Below, piece by piece: positions 1 to 9,279 of a stretch of DNA of 64,000 nucleotides (positions within the stretch are counted from its first letter, which is position 1; each line of letters starts with the position of its first letter). The stretch covers positions 3,968,001 to 4,032,000 of the forward strand of contig NZ_CP043626.1 in NCBI RefSeq assembly GCF_008807415.1, in the 5' to 3' direction. Source of the stretch: Pseudomonas denitrificans (nom. rej.) (GTDB lineage: Bacteria > Pseudomonadota > Gammaproteobacteria > Pseudomonadales > Pseudomonadaceae). Made by a program: the position numbers and the translations under genes. Below the pieces are notes generated by a model that worked only from the letters and a program-made list of their open reading frames with translations, was not told where the DNA came from and searched no databases.

Positions 1-1158
1 TCCCACGGCAAGCCGCAACTGCGCCTGGAGCTCACCAGCCCGCGGCCGCTTTACCAGCAGGGCCAACAGTCCGTGCGGCTGTTCCTCTACCTGACGCTGG
101 CACTGCTCGGCGGCGCCATCCTGCTGGCCTATGTGGCGCTGGAGTTCCGCATCATCCGCCGCGTCACCAGCATGAACCGCGAGGTCGCGGTCATCGGCCA
201 GGACGACACGCCCTCGCGCCTGAGCCCCCAGGGCACGGACGAACTGGGCCAACTGGCGAACGAGATGAACCGCACCCTCGACCGCCTGGAACAGAGTGAG
301 GCGCGCGACCGGGCGATCCTCGACGCGATCCGCGACGGCTACTTCGAGATGGACACCAAAGGCATCATCCGCACCCTCAACCCGGCGCTGTGCCGAATGC
401 TCGGCTACAACGCCGAGCAACTGAGCGGCCAGCACTTCAGCATCCTGCTGCAGGAGCAGGACCTGCTCCGCGCTCGCAGCCTCTACCAGCAGGCCCGCGA
501 CGACGAGCAGGAAACCACCTTCTCCGCGCCCTTCAAGCGCCGCGACGGCCGCCTGGTCAGCTGCGAGACGCGGCTCTCGGCGATCCGTGACGGCCAGGGC
601 GAATTCCAGGGATTCCGCGGCATCCTGCGCGACATCAGCGACCAGGTGGCCTACCAGAAGCAACTCATCGACCTGGCCTACCGCGACACCCTCACCGAGC
701 TGGGCAACCGCAAGGCGTTCAACGAACAGTTGCAGCAGGCCGTCGTGCACAGCAACCGGGTCGCGCTGCTGTACATCGACCTGGACCGCTTCAAGCAGGT
801 CAACGACCGCTTCGGCCACGCCCTCGGCGATGCCCTGCTCAGCACGGTCGGTGAGCGCATGCGCGGCAGCCTGCGCCAGCCCGACCAAGCCTTCCGCCTG
901 GGCGGCGACGAATTCGCCGTGCTGCTGGAGAACGCCGAGCCGGATCAGGCCGAAGCCCTGGGCTTGCGCCTGCTGGCGGTGCTCGGCGCCGAATACCACC
1001 TGGGCGGCCAGGTGATCGACTTCGTCACCCCCAGCATCGGCATCGCCTTCTACCCACAGGATGCCGGCGACGCCGACGCCCTCACCCGCGCCGCCGACAT
1101 CGCCATGTACCAGGCCAAGCAGGAACGCAACCGCTGCTATCGCTACACGGCAGCCTGA
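1..1158 (+). CDS. Diguanylate cyclase, HAMP-PAS-GGDEF (5' truncated)
   Basis: The frame is open from base 1, so the gene starts before the window; 385 residues are visible. They begin with the end of a periplasmic sensor region, then a membrane helix (about residues 26-46), a HAMP linker (about 47-100), a PAS domain (about 100-215) and a GGDEF domain. The active-site GGDEF is intact at about residue 301. An RQPD allosteric I-site lies five residues before it, as in product-inhibited cyclases. The protein should make cyclic-di-GMP from two GTP at the inner membrane in response to a periplasmic signal. No EAL domain follows. By memory it resembles PA0847, which has a CHASE4 sensor; the sensor type cannot be checked here. 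Confidence 0.93.
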   Translation, partial: SHGKPQLRLELTSPRPLYQQGQQSVRLFLYLTLALLGGAILLAYVALEFRIIRRVTSMNREVAVIGQDDTPSRLSPQGTDELGQLANEMNRTLDRLEQSEARDRAILDAIRDGYFEMDTKGIIRTLNPALCRMLGYNAEQLSGQHFSILLQEQDLLRARSLYQQARDDEQETTFSAPFKRRDGRLVSCETRLSAIRDGQGEFQGFRGILRDISDQVAYQKQLIDLAYRDTLTELGNRKAFNEQLQQAVVHSNRVALLYIDLDRFKQVNDRFGHALGDALLSTVGERMRGSLRQPDQAFRLGGDEFAVLLENAEPDQAEALGLRLLAVLGAEYHLGGQVIDFVTPSIGIAFYPQDAGDADALTRAADIAMYQAKQERNRCYRYTAA

Positions 1159-1255
1159 GCGCCGGCCCGCGAACACATACCCGGCAAAACAGACGGCTCG
1201 CCGGCCGTTCGCCGGGTCTGCTAAGGTCGCCTACGGTTCAACCCTGGAGAATCCG

Positions 1256-1996
1256 ATGTCCACCCTGAGCGGCCCGCAATACCTCAGCGAAGGCCTGAAA
1301 CTGATGATGCGCCCCGGCCTGCGACTGTTCGTCCTGCTGCCCCTGAGCATCAACATCCTGCTGTTCGTCGGCCTGATCGGCTTCGCCATCAACCAGTTCA
1401 GCCACTGGGTCGATTGGCTGATGCCCAGCCTGCCGGACTGGCTCAGCTTCCTGCAGTTCATCCTCTGGCCGCTGTTCGTGGCACTGGTGCTGCTGATCGT
1501 GTTCTTCACCTTCACCATGATCGCCAACATCATCGCCGCGCCTTTCAATGGCTTCCTCGCGGAGAAGGTCGAGGTGGTGGTGCGTGGCACCGATGACTTC
1601 CCCGAATTCAGCTGGGGCGAGCTGATGGCCATGGTGCCGCGCACCATCGGCCGCGAGCTGCGCAAGCTCGGCTACTTCCTGCCGCGCGCCATCGCGCTGT
1701 TCATCCTCAGCCTGATCCCCGGCCTGAACCTGATTGCCGCGCCGCTGTGGCTGATTTTCGGCGTTTGGATGATGGCCGTGCAGTACATCGACTACCCGGC
1801 GGACAACCACAAGCTGGGTTGGAACGAGATGCTCGCCTGGCTGCGCAGCAAGCGCTGGGCGTGCATGGGCTTTGGCGGCATCACCTACCTGGCGCTGCTG
1901 ATCCCGGTGGTCAACCTGGTCGCCATGCCCGCTGCCGTGGCTGGCGCGGTGCTGTTCTGGGTGCGTGAAGGCGGCGAGCAGGCGCTGGTGAAGTAA
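1256..1996 (+). CDS. cysZ: Sulfate transporter CysZ
   Basis: A 246-residue inner-membrane protein of the EI24/CysZ family, which supplies sulfate for cysteine synthesis. Hydrophobic stretches near residues 22-45, 63-95, 145-170 and 205-235 are separated by charged loops, as in the family. The ATG at 1256 follows a CTGGAG ribosome site and gives the expected N-terminus [14 protein letters not shown]. The frame stays open further upstream, but that part is low-complexity and reads through the preceding gene's end. It lies 97 nt after the cyclase gene and is probably transcribed on its own. Length matches the family. Confidence 0.9.
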   Translation: MSTLSGPQYLSEGLKLMMRPGLRLFVLLPLSINILLFVGLIGFAINQFSHWVDWLMPSLPDWLSFLQFILWPLFVALVLLIVFFTFTMIANIIAAPFNGFLAEKVEVVVRGTDDFPEFSWGELMAMVPRTIGRELRKLGYFLPRAIALFILSLIPGLNLIAAPLWLIFGVWMMAVQYIDYPADNHKLGWNEMLAWLRSKRWACMGFGGITYLALLIPVVNLVAMPAAVAGAVLFWVREGGEQALVK

Positions 1997-2079
1997 TCAC
2001 CGACGCCGCCCGAGCCGCTGTCACCTATCGATCATCGCTCTGTCATCGGCGCGCCACCGCGCGCCGGGACACTGCAAGC

Positions 2080-3276
2080 ATGACCACGACTCCCCTGCGC
2101 ATCGCGCTGATCAGCGAAACCTTTCCGCCGGAAATCAACGGCGTTGCCAACACCCTTGGCCGGCTGGCCTCGGGGCTGTTGCGCCTCGGACACCAGATCC
2201 AGGTCGTGCGCCCGCGCCAGCAGGGCGACGAAGGCCGTCACAGCGATGGCGAACTCGTGCTCACCCGTGGCTGGCCGCTGCCCGGCTACCCCGGCCTGCA
2301 ATGGGGCCAGTCGTGCCTGCACAAGCTGCTGCGCCACTGGAACAGTACCCGCCCGGACGTGCTCTACATCGCCACCGAAGGCCCGCTCGGCCTCGCCGCC
2401 CTGCGCGCCGCGCGGCGCCTGCGGATTCCGGTGATCAGCGGCTTCCACACCAATTTCCAGCAGTACAGCGCGCACTACGGCTTCGGCCCGCTGATGCGCC
2501 TGGTGACGCTGTACCTGCGCTGGTTCCACAACCGCACCCAGCAGACCCTGGTGCCCAGCGCCAGCCAGTCGGTGGAGTTGCAACGGCGCGGTTTCGAGCG
2601 CCTGGCGCAGCTCTCGCGCGGCGTCGACAGCAAACTGTTCAACCCCGCCCGGCGCGACGAAGCGCTGCGCCGCGAATGGGGCCTGGGCGAGCGCGACGTC
2701 GCCGTGCTGCACGTCGGCCGGCTGGCGGCGGAGAAGAATCTGTCGCTGCTGGGCAGCAGCTTCCGCGCGCTGTGCGCGGCGCACCCGCAGCTCAAGCTGC
2801 GCCTGGTCATAGTCGGCGACGGCCCGCAGCGCACACAGCTGCAGAAGGAGTTGCCCGAAGCGGTGTTCTGCGGCCTGCAACGCGGCGAGGAACTGGCCCG
2901 GCACTACGCCAGTGGCGACCTGTTCCTGTTTCCCAGCCTGTCGGAAACCTTCGGCAACGTGGTCCTGGAAGCCTTGGCTTCAGGGCTGGGCGTGGTGGCT
3001 TTCGACCAGGCAGCCGCCGGCCAGCACATTCGCCACGGGCACAACGGCGTGCTCGGCGTGCCAGGGGAAGAGCAGAGCTTCTTCGAAGCCGCGAGCTGGT
3101 TGCTGGGCGACCCGGAGCGCCTGCGCCGGGTGCGCCTCAACGCGCGCCACCACGCCATCCATCAGGCGTGGGACACGGTGGTCGAGCGTTTCGAGGGCTA
3201 TCTGCAGGCAGCCTGCCGCACAGCCTTGCCGGGGAAGAACCCCGGCGGCCTGGGGCACCCTGAAATCCACAAATAG
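2080..3276 (+). CDS. GT4-family glycosyltransferase
   Basis: A 398-residue GT-B-fold glycosyltransferase. The N-terminal half opens with ISETFPPEINGVANT, the acceptor-side loop typical of GT4 enzymes. The C-terminal half carries the nucleotide-sugar site, with HVGRLAAEKN near residue 210 and the E-x7-E-like segment SLSETFGNVVLEALASG near residues 286-302. There is no signal peptide or membrane helix, so it is probably peripheral at the cytoplasmic face. Relatives include glycolipid-forming enzymes; sugar and acceptor cannot be told from sequence. It is convergent with degV with only 2 nt between the stop codons, so no separate terminator fits between them. Confidence 0.88.
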   Translation: MTTTPLRIALISETFPPEINGVANTLGRLASGLLRLGHQIQVVRPRQQGDEGRHSDGELVLTRGWPLPGYPGLQWGQSCLHKLLRHWNSTRPDVLYIATEGPLGLAALRAARRLRIPVISGFHTNFQQYSAHYGFGPLMRLVTLYLRWFHNRTQQTLVPSASQSVELQRRGFERLAQLSRGVDSKLFNPARRDEALRREWGLGERDVAVLHVGRLAAEKNLSLLGSSFRALCAAHPQLKLRLVIVGDGPQRTQLQKELPEAVFCGLQRGEELARHYASGDLFLFPSLSETFGNVVLEALASGLGVVAFDQAAAGQHIRHGHNGVLGVPGEEQSFFEAASWLLGDPERLRRVRLNARHHAIHQAWDTVVERFEGYLQAACRTALPGKNPGGLGHPEIHK

Positions 3277-3278
3277 GA

Positions 3279-4238
3279 TCAGGTGAAGGGCTTGGGCTCG
3301 GCGGCGAAGGACAGGCTCATGGCGCCCGCGCCGAGGTTGATGCCACCCGTGGGGCTGAGCATCGCCAGGTGTACCTGGATGCCTTTTGCCTCGCAGGCAT
3401 CCTCCAGCGCCGCGAATCCGGGCAGGTCGCGCAGGGCGGAAGGGTCGCCGGCGTAGCTCAGGCACATCTGCGGCGCCAGCAGCTCGCCCGCCTCGACCCG
3501 CGCACGGGCGAAGTTGAGCAGGCGCTCGGCGGACTTCTCGTAGTTCGGCGACACCGATACCGGCTTGTCCTCGCCCTGTACCAGGCTCAGCACCGGTTTC
3601 ATGTCGAGCATCGAGCCCAGGCCGAGGAAGGCACCGCGCAGGCGGTCGCCGATGCTGCTGCGGTCGCCCTTCTGGAAGCCCCGGCGGCGGATGTGCCCCA
3701 GGTCGCTGGCGACCAGGAAGGTGTTCATCTGCTGGCTGAGCTGTTCCAGGCGGGTGCGCACGGCGTTGGGATGCTGGTCTTCGCCGAGCAGGCGCACGCC
3801 TTCGGCGGCCAGCACGGCAAGGCCGGCGAACACGGTCTGGCTGTCGATCACCCGCAACGCGAACGGCCCGGCGATGCCGGCGGCGGCGCGGCGCTCCTTG
3901 TAGCTCTGCAGCAGGCTGAAGGAGGCCTGGGTGGCGTGCTCGAAGATCGGGCTGCGCTGGCTGGTCACGGTCAGGCAGATCACGTAGTCGAAGTCGGTGA
4001 CCAACTGCTCCAGGAACCAGTCGTGTGTCTGCGCCGGCGTCAGCGGTTCGCTGCCGTCCTCCGGGCCGACCTTGGGCAGGTCCTGGGAATAGAATTTGAG
4101 GGTGGTGTCGGGATCGCGGTCATCGACGATGTGCCGCTCGCCCACACGGATACCGATGGGCAGTACGCGAATGTTGTTGGCAGCAAGGAATTCCGGGGGA
4201 AGGTCACAGGTTGCATCGACCACCAAGCCGATCCGCAT
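3279..4238 (-). CDS. DegV family fatty-acid-binding protein
   Basis: A 319-residue DegV-fold protein. It starts with the family signature GLVVDATCDLPPE and has the TVTSQRSPI segment near residue 90 and the VIDSQTVFAGLAVLA segment near residue 150, which line the fatty-acid pocket in this fold. In Firmicutes such proteins (FakB) present fatty acids to the kinase FakA. Gamma-proteobacterial members usually lack that partner and their role is unclear. No DAK/FakA-type gene is seen nearby. It is a single gene transcribed from the region before 4260. Confidence 0.85.
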   Translation of the reverse strand: MRIGLVVDATCDLPPEFLAANNIRVLPIGIRVGERHIVDDRDPDTTLKFYSQDLPKVGPEDGSEPLTPAQTHDWFLEQLVTDFDYVICLTVTSQRSPIFEHATQASFSLLQSYKERRAAAGIAGPFALRVIDSQTVFAGLAVLAAEGVRLLGEDQHPNAVRTRLEQLSQQMNTFLVASDLGHIRRRGFQKGDRSSIGDRLRGAFLGLGSMLDMKPVLSLVQGEDKPVSVSPNYEKSAERLLNFARARVEAGELLAPQMCLSYAGDPSALRDLPGFAALEDACEAKGIQVHLAMLSPTGGINLGAGAMSLSFAAEPKPFT

Positions 4239-4426
4239 GTCTTACTCCTATGGCCGTATCCCGGCCTATTTTTGTGTGAACGCCGTCATACTCTGCCCGT
4301 TTCGGACTGGGAAGTCAGCATGCGGAAAGGTGGGTCTCGGAAAAGATTTGTAAACGCCTAGGACGGTGCTTTCAGACCATTCAGGCCATCAATACCACGC
4401 CATAACCGAGACGCTCCTGCGAAAAG

Positions 4427-4464
4427 CAAAAAGCCCCTGGCACCGAAGGCGCCAGGGGCTTTTC
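4427..4464 (-). terminator. Rho-independent terminator of the OYE reductase gene
   Basis: A 10-bp stem (4432-4441 with 4451-4460) has an interior mismatch and a GAA loop. It is flanked by an A-run on the plus strand, which is a U-run on the minus-strand transcript. It lies just downstream of the reductase stop at 4483. The rest of 4239-4426 holds only the degV upstream region. Confidence 0.85.
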
Positions 4465-4482
4465 ATTTCAACGAAGCGCCGA

Positions 4483-5595
4483 TCAGGCCAGCGACATCAG
4501 CGCATCGCGGCTGAAGGGCTTGATGTCCTCCAGGCGGCCGTCACGCACTTTCACTGCCCAGTCCGGATCGACCAGCAGGGCGCGGCCGACGGCTACCAGG
4601 TCGAACTCTTCCTTGTTCAGGCGCTCCAGCAGCCCGTCGATACCCGACGGCTGCGCGACTTCCTCGGTGTTGCCGAAGAAGGCGAGGAACTCGCTGCCAT
4701 CCAGGCCGACGTTGCCGACGGTGATGGTCGGTTTGCCGGTGAGCTGGCGGGTCCAGCCGGCCAGGTTGAGGTCGGAGCCTTCGAATTCCGGAATCCAGAA
4801 GCGGCGGGTGGAGCAGTGGAAGATGTCCACGCCGGCATCCGACAGCGGCTTGAGGAAGGCTTCCAGCTCTTCGGCGGTCTGCACCAGGCGGGCGCTGTAG
4901 TCCTGCTGCTTCCACTGGGAGAAGCGGAAGATGATCGGGTAGTCGGGGCCGACGGCCGCGCGCACGGCCTGGATCAGCTCGATGGCGAAGCGCGAACGGT
5001 TGGCCAGGCTGCCACCGTATTCGTCGGTGCGCTTGTTGCTGCCGTCCCAGAAGAACTGGTCGATCAGGTAGCCGTGGGCGCCGTGGATTTCCACGCCGTC
5101 CATGCCGATGGCCTTCGCGTCGACGGCGGCCTGGGCGAAGGCGGCGATGACGTCCTGGATGTCCTGCCTGGTCATCTCATGGACCAGCACGGTGCCGTCC
5201 TTTTCCTTGCCGCTGGGGCCGTAACCCGGAACGCTGGCGTCCGGCTCGGTACCCAGGCGGCGCACGGCGCCGACGTGCCACAGTTGCGGGACGATCTTGC
5301 CGCCTTCGGCATGCACGGCGTCGACCACCTGCTTCCAGCCGGCCAGGGCGTCTTCACCGTAGAAGCGCGGTACGTTCGGGTAACCGTTGGCGGCCTTGTG
5401 GTTGACCGTGGTGCCTTCGGTGACGATCAGGCCGACGCCGGCAGCCGCGCGGCGACGATAGTACTCGACCACCTGGGCATGGGGTACGCCGCCCGGGGTG
5501 AAGTTGCGGGTCATCGGCGCCATCACGATGCGCGTGGGCAGTTCCAGGCCGCCCAGGCGGAAGGGCGAGAACAGGGTGTCTACGGATGCGGTCAT
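4483..5595 (-). CDS. Old yellow enzyme family NADH:flavin oxidoreductase
   Basis: A 370-residue FMN-dependent ene-reductase with a TIM-barrel fold. The sequence shows FSPFRLGGLELPTRIVMAPMT at the N-terminus, the HGAH substrate-binding motif in VEIHGAHGYLIDQFF, and NKRTDEYGGSLANR. Such enzymes reduce activated C=C bonds or nitro compounds with NAD(P)H. An in-frame ATG exists at 5607, but the ATG at 5595 has GGAG six bases upstream and the longer one has no ribosome site. The upstream region carries a palindrome shared with the tetR-like gene promoter, so it is probably repressed by that regulator and induced by electrophiles. Confidence 0.9.
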   Translation of the reverse strand: MTASVDTLFSPFRLGGLELPTRIVMAPMTRNFTPGGVPHAQVVEYYRRRAAAGVGLIVTEGTTVNHKAANGYPNVPRFYGEDALAGWKQVVDAVHAEGGKIVPQLWHVGAVRRLGTEPDASVPGYGPSGKEKDGTVLVHEMTRQDIQDVIAAFAQAAVDAKAIGMDGVEIHGAHGYLIDQFFWDGSNKRTDEYGGSLANRSRFAIELIQAVRAAVGPDYPIIFRFSQWKQQDYSARLVQTAEELEAFLKPLSDAGVDIFHCSTRRFWIPEFEGSDLNLAGWTRQLTGKPTITVGNVGLDGSEFLAFFGNTEEVAQPSGIDGLLERLNKEEFDLVAVGRALLVDPDWAVKVRDGRLEDIKPFSRDALMSLA

Positions 5596-5614
5596 TGAGG
5601 TCTCCATGACGACC

Positions 5615-5630
5615 AGGCGACCGGTCGTCT
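5615..5630. promoter_or_regulatory. Probable TetR operator upstream of the OYE gene
   Basis: An imperfect 16-bp palindrome (7 of 8 base pairs match) centred on the perfect CGACCGGTCG at 5618-5627. The same GACCGGTCGTCTCG core recurs at 6270-6283 before the TetR gene itself. Two copies in front of the regulator and its neighbour are what an autoregulated TetR circuit would show. The assignment is inferred. Confidence 0.7.
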
Positions 5631-5664
5631 CGTTTTTGGAAAGGAAAATGATGACTCAGGCAGA

Positions 5665-6255
5665 TCAGGCCTGAAGCAGGTGCTCCAGGCGTTCGATAAA
5701 GCGCTCCACCGGTTTGAGCGAGGCACTGACTTTCATCCGTGCCAGCACGCCCTGCCAGGCGTTGCCGATGAACTCGGCGAGGGATTCGGCGTCTTCCGCT
5801 GCCGGCAGCTCACCAGCGCGCTGGGCGTCGATCAGGCAGCCACGCAAGGTGTCGATGGACTGCTGGAGGATGCCGTCGACCCGCTCGGCGATGGCCGGCG
5901 ACAGCTCGGCCATCTCGAAGCTCAGGCTGCCGATGAAGCAGTGGTATTCGAGCTTCTCCTGGCGGGCGAAATGCGCCAGCAGTTCGCGGTAATAGGTGAG
6001 GATGCGCGCACGCGGGCCCAGTGCCGGGTTGCCCAGCGCCTCGGCGTAGCGGGCCAGGCGCGGTGCGTACAGGTGCTCCAGGGCCTGCAGGGCGAAGTCT
6101 TCCTTGCTCTCGAAGTAGTGATAGAAGGAGCCCTTGGGGATGCCGGCGGCCTGGACGATGTCCTGTACGCCGGTGCCGTGGTAGCCGCTGCGGGTCATCG
6201 CCAGGGAGCCCTTGGCGAGGATCAGGTCGCGCTTGTCGAGTCGGATGCTGTTCAT
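5665..6255 (-). CDS. TetR family transcriptional regulator
   Basis: A 196-residue repressor. Residues 8-55 form the TetR helix-turn-helix (LAMTRSGYHGTGVQDIVQAAG followed by KGSFYHYFESKEDF). The remainder is the ligand-binding helical domain of usual length. The ATG at 6255 gives a normal N-terminus; longer open frames upstream run into the next gene's 3' region. It follows the OYE reductase on the same strand with 69 nt between, and both have the GACCGGTCGTC operator in front. It is most likely the repressor of the reductase and of itself, comparable to NemR. Confidence 0.9.
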   Translation of the reverse strand: MNSIRLDKRDLILAKGSLAMTRSGYHGTGVQDIVQAAGIPKGSFYHYFESKEDFALQALEHLYAPRLARYAEALGNPALGPRARILTYYRELLAHFARQEKLEYHCFIGSLSFEMAELSPAIAERVDGILQQSIDTLRGCLIDAQRAGELPAAEDAESLAEFIGNAWQGVLARMKVSASLKPVERFIERLEHLLQA

Positions 6256-6269
6256 GGGCGCAAGAATAT

Positions 6270-6283
6270 GACCGGTCGTCTCG
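6270..6283. promoter_or_regulatory. Second copy of the TetR operator
   Basis: GACCGGTCGTCTCG lies 15 nt before the TetR start codon and repeats the sequence in front of the OYE gene, in the same orientation and followed by the same T-run. It implies autoregulation. Confidence 0.65.
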
Positions 6284-6329
6284 CTTTTTCCAGCACCATT
6301 GATCGCAGTGATTTTCCTCCAGAAACGAA

Positions 6330-7220
6330 TCAGCGAATCGCCGGGCTTTCCAGCAGCTCTGCCAAGCCCTCCTGCAACAGTTCGCGCAGGCGCTCCACCA
6401 CTGCTTCCGGCTCGGCTTCGCTGCGGTGCAGGCACAGGCCCAGCGGCGCCATCAACGGCAGCCCGGCGCGCTCGGCGTCCAGCCGTTCGACGCTGGTAGG
6501 AAGGCCGATCGGTGTGCGCAGGCCGACGCCCAGCCCGGCGCCGACTCCCGCCCAGATGCCGGACAACCCGGCACTGGTGAACGCCACGCGCCAGGGGATA
6601 CCGGCGCGATCCAGCGCCGCCGTTGCCGCGCTGCGCAGCAGGCACGGCGCCTCCAGCATCACCAGTGGCAAGGGTTCCGCGCCGGGAGATGGGAGTGCGT
6701 CCGGCGCACCGATCCAGCATTGCGTCACGGCGCCAATGCGCTCCATGTGCGGCGTGCGTTCGCCCGTTTCCCAGGCCAGCGCCAGGTCCAGTTCACCGTT
6801 GCGCACACCTTCGATGAGCTGCTGATTGCGTGCCGTGCGTACCTCGATGCGCACCTTGGGGTGGGCGCGGGCGAAGCGCGCCAGCACGGCGGGCAGCAGG
6901 GTTTCGCCGAAGTCTTCCTGCAGACCAAGGCGCACCCGGCCTTCCAGCGAGCCACCGCGCAAGGCGCCGGCGGCTTCGTCGTTCAACTCCAGCAGCCGGC
7001 GGGCGTAGGCCAGCAGCGTCTCGCCCGCCTCGGTCAGCGCCATGCCGCGCCCCTCACGGCGCAGCACCGGAGTGCCGGCCTGCTCTTCCAGCTTCTTCAG
7101 CTGCGCGCTGACGGCGGAAGTGGAACGCCCCAGGCGATCCGCCGCGCGGGCGAAGCTGCCCAGCTCGATGCCGGTGACGAAGGTGCGCAGCACGTCGAGG
7201 TCGAAGTTGATGCGGGCCAT
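6330..7220 (-). CDS. LysR family transcriptional regulator
   Basis: A 296-residue LTTR. The winged helix-turn-helix is at residues 1-60 (FVTGIELGSFARAADRLGRS, SAVSAQLKKLEEQAG). The effector-binding domain follows to the C-terminus (LRLGLQEDFGETLLPAVLARF-type segment near 90-110). The ATG at 7220 is preferred over one at 7229 because AGGA lies 8 bases before it. It is divergent from a tautomerase gene over 107 nt that contain ATTCG...CGAAT half-sites, the usual arrangement for an LTTR controlling its neighbour. The inducer is unknown. Confidence 0.88.
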   Translation of the reverse strand: MARINFDLDVLRTFVTGIELGSFARAADRLGRSTSAVSAQLKKLEEQAGTPVLRREGRGMALTEAGETLLAYARRLLELNDEAAGALRGGSLEGRVRLGLQEDFGETLLPAVLARFARAHPKVRIEVRTARNQQLIEGVRNGELDLALAWETGERTPHMERIGAVTQCWIGAPDALPSPGAEPLPLVMLEAPCLLRSAATAALDRAGIPWRVAFTSAGLSGIWAGVGAGLGVGLRTPIGLPTSVERLDAERAGLPLMAPLGLCLHRSEAEPEAVVERLRELLQEGLAELLESPAIR

Positions 7221-7327
7221 GGCAACCATCCTGATTATTCGAACTATCGGTCAAATATTTCCCAATTTTCCGAATCAACTTGCCGGGCTAGCCTGAACTC
7301 GTCAATCACTCACCGAGGAACGGCGCC

Positions 7328-7735
7328 ATGCCTACCGTCCGCATCTCCCTGCTCAAGGGCAAGCAGCCCGACTACCTGCGCGAACTCGCCGACACCGTCT
7401 ACGACGCCATGCACGAGGCCTTCAACGTACCGGAAGGCGACCAGTTCGTGATGATCCACCAGCACGAGGCGGAAGAATTCGTCTTCAACCGCCACTACCT
7501 GGGCGGGCCGCGCAGCGACGACTTCGTGCTGATCGCCATCACCATCGGCCGGCCACGGGACTCGCAGACCCGGCAGGCGTTCTACCGGCGGCTGAACGCG
7601 TTGCTGGGCGAGCGACTGGGCATAGCCAGCGAGGACGTGATGGTGCAGATCACCAACAGCGACGCGGACGACTGGTCCTTCGGCGGCGGGCGCATGGGTG
7701 TGCTGACGCGTCCCGATGCGGTCAGTGCCAGCTGA
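7328..7735 (+). CDS. Tautomerase family protein
   Basis: A 135-residue member of the tautomerase superfamily. Pro2 would become the catalytic N-terminal proline after Met removal. The beta-alpha-beta core is visible as PTVRISLLKGKQPDYLRELADTVYDA, and a second half at residues 58-115 gives a fused-size subunit, larger than the ~62-residue 4-oxalocrotonate tautomerase. It probably isomerises a keto-enol intermediate, but no catabolic pathway genes are adjacent. It is divergent from the LysR gene that likely regulates it. Its last 14 nt overlap the convergent nitroreductase gene. Confidence 0.85.
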   Translation: MPTVRISLLKGKQPDYLRELADTVYDAMHEAFNVPEGDQFVMIHQHEAEEFVFNRHYLGGPRSDDFVLIAITIGRPRDSQTRQAFYRRLNALLGERLGIASEDVMVQITNSDADDWSFGGGRMGVLTRPDAVSAS

Positions 7736-8462
7736 CGCGCTGCTCCAGCGGAAAACGCAGGCGCGGGTTGTAGACACCGTTGTCGGCAGCCCGCCCGGCG
7801 GCCAGCAGCATGATCGGCACCGCGCCACGGGGAATCTGCAGCACCTTGCGCAGCCGCACCTCGTCGAAGCCCTCCATGGGGCAGGTGGCGTAGCCGTGGC
7901 TCTGCAGGGCGAGCATCAGGCTCTGCGCCGCCAGCGCGGTGGACTTCACCGCCCACAGGCGCATCTCGGCGTGGCTGTTGGGTTGGCGCATCAGTGCGCG
8001 GCGGCGGCCGACCACCGCATACAGCGCGCGCTTGAACAGCCCGCGCAGGCCGAACGCGCCCTGGTTGTACTGGAAGGGCGCGGTGCGCTGATAGAAGTCG
8101 CGCACCTTCTCCGGCACCTGCGGCTCGGGCCACTGGTCGAGGACGGCCGCGCAGGACTCGCGCCAGGTATCCGGCCGCGCCAGCACGGCAATCAGCACCG
8201 GCGCCGTGCGCGCCGCATTCTGCCCCAGGCACACCGGCGCCAGCTGGCGGCGCAGTTCGGCGTCACGGATCACCTGGAAGCTCCACGGCTGCAGGTTGCA
8301 GGCATTGGGCGCCAGCACTGCCTGCTCCAGGCAGTCGCGCAGCACGGCATCCGGCACCGGCTCATCGAGGAATCGCCGCACCGCGCGGCGCTGTTCGATC
8401 AGGGCGCGCAAGGCATCGGGGGTGGCGGGCAGACAGGCGGACTCAGCGGCGAAACGGCTCAT
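7722..8462 (-). CDS. Nitroreductase family protein
   Basis: A 246-residue FMN-dependent NAD(P)H oxidoreductase. It shows the family N-terminus RRAVRRFLDEPVPDAVL and the FMN-contacting APNACNLQPWSFQVI near residues 50-65, then a C-terminal segment MEGFDEVRLRKVLQIP. Members reduce nitro-aromatics, quinones or flavins. Its 3' end overlaps the tautomerase gene in convergent orientation, with no terminator between. Confidence 0.85.
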   Translation of the reverse strand: MSRFAAESACLPATPDALRALIEQRRAVRRFLDEPVPDAVLRDCLEQAVLAPNACNLQPWSFQVIRDAELRRQLAPVCLGQNAARTAPVLIAVLARPDTWRESCAAVLDQWPEPQVPEKVRDFYQRTAPFQYNQGAFGLRGLFKRALYAVVGRRRALMRQPNSHAEMRLWAVKSTALAAQSLMLALQSHGYATCPMEGFDEVRLRKVLQIPRGAVPIMLLAAGRAADNGVYNPRLRFPLEQRVSWH

Positions 8463-8574
8463 GGCGGGCTCCGGAAGCAGGTCGCCCGATTAAGCCGTCA
8501 CCCCTGGCGTGGAGCAAGACGAAAGGGAGAAATGCCGGCGGGATTGGCGCTTGCGCCCTCTCCCGCCGGGAGGA

Positions 8575-9060
8575 TCAGGCGCCCAGCGCCTTCTCGATGG
8601 CCTGGATCAGCGCCGGATCATCCGGCGTGGTGCGCGGGCTGAAGCGGGCCAGCACGCGGCCATCCGGGCCGAGGAGGAACTTCTCGAAGTTCCAGGTGAT
8701 GTCGCCGGGGAACTCGGCGCCCTCGCCCGCCAGCAGGCGGTACAGCGGGTGGCGCTCTGAGCCGTTGACCTCGAGCTTGCCCGACATCGGGAAGCTCACC
8801 CCGTAGTTCAGCGAGCAGAACGACTGGATCTCGGATTCGCTGCCCGGCTCCTGCCCGGCGAACTGGTTGCACGGCAGACCCAGTACCACGAAACCCTGAT
8901 CCTTGTATTGCTGGTAGAGCTGCTCCAGACCGGTGTACTGCGGAGTCAGGCCGCATTTCGAGGCGACGTTGACCACCAGCACGACCTTGCCCTTGAGCGG
9001 GGCCAGCGGCAGATCCTGGCCGTCGAGACCATGCAGCGTCAGATCGTGAAAAGCGCTCAT
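8575..9060 (-). CDS. Glutathione peroxidase
   Basis: A 161-residue thioredoxin-fold peroxidase of the Gpx/BtuE family. The catalytic tetrad elements are visible: Cys36 in NVASKCGLTPQY, Gln in LGLPCNQFAGQEPG, and WNF in ITWNFEKFLLG. It uses Cys rather than selenocysteine, so it most likely works with thioredoxin on organic hydroperoxides. The start at 9060 has AAGGAG nine bases upstream; the longer frame to 9165 lacks this support. It is a stand-alone gene downstream of slyD, from which a terminator separates it. Confidence 0.92.
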   Translation of the reverse strand: MSAFHDLTLHGLDGQDLPLAPLKGKVVLVVNVASKCGLTPQYTGLEQLYQQYKDQGFVVLGLPCNQFAGQEPGSESEIQSFCSLNYGVSFPMSGKLEVNGSERHPLYRLLAGEGAEFPGDITWNFEKFLLGPDGRVLARFSPRTTPDDPALIQAIEKALGA

Positions 9061-9193
9061 TGCTTGCTCCTTGAAGAGGTAGGCACAAAGTGCCCGCGCA
9101 GGGAGCGGACAACGCGTCCGTCGTGCTGCGCAATCCCAGTCGATACGGGAAAAATGCCCTGGCATTCTTTGCAGTTACAGCGACTTGCATGAG

Positions 9194-9215
9194 AAAGGCG
9201 CCCGAAGGCGCCTTT
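9194..9215 (-). terminator. Terminator after slyD
   Basis: A perfect 9-bp stem AAAGGCGCC/GGCGCCTTT with loop CGAA. It lies between the slyD stop (9280) and the glutathione peroxidase start. Upstream on the slyD transcript lie two further short hairpins (9221-9240 and about 9251-9270). Confidence 0.75.
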
Positions 9216-9279
9216 CACGATTGAGCGTAGCAGCTCAATGATGGCTTCACCCGGTCGGGGGCCGACCGGATGACAGTAA

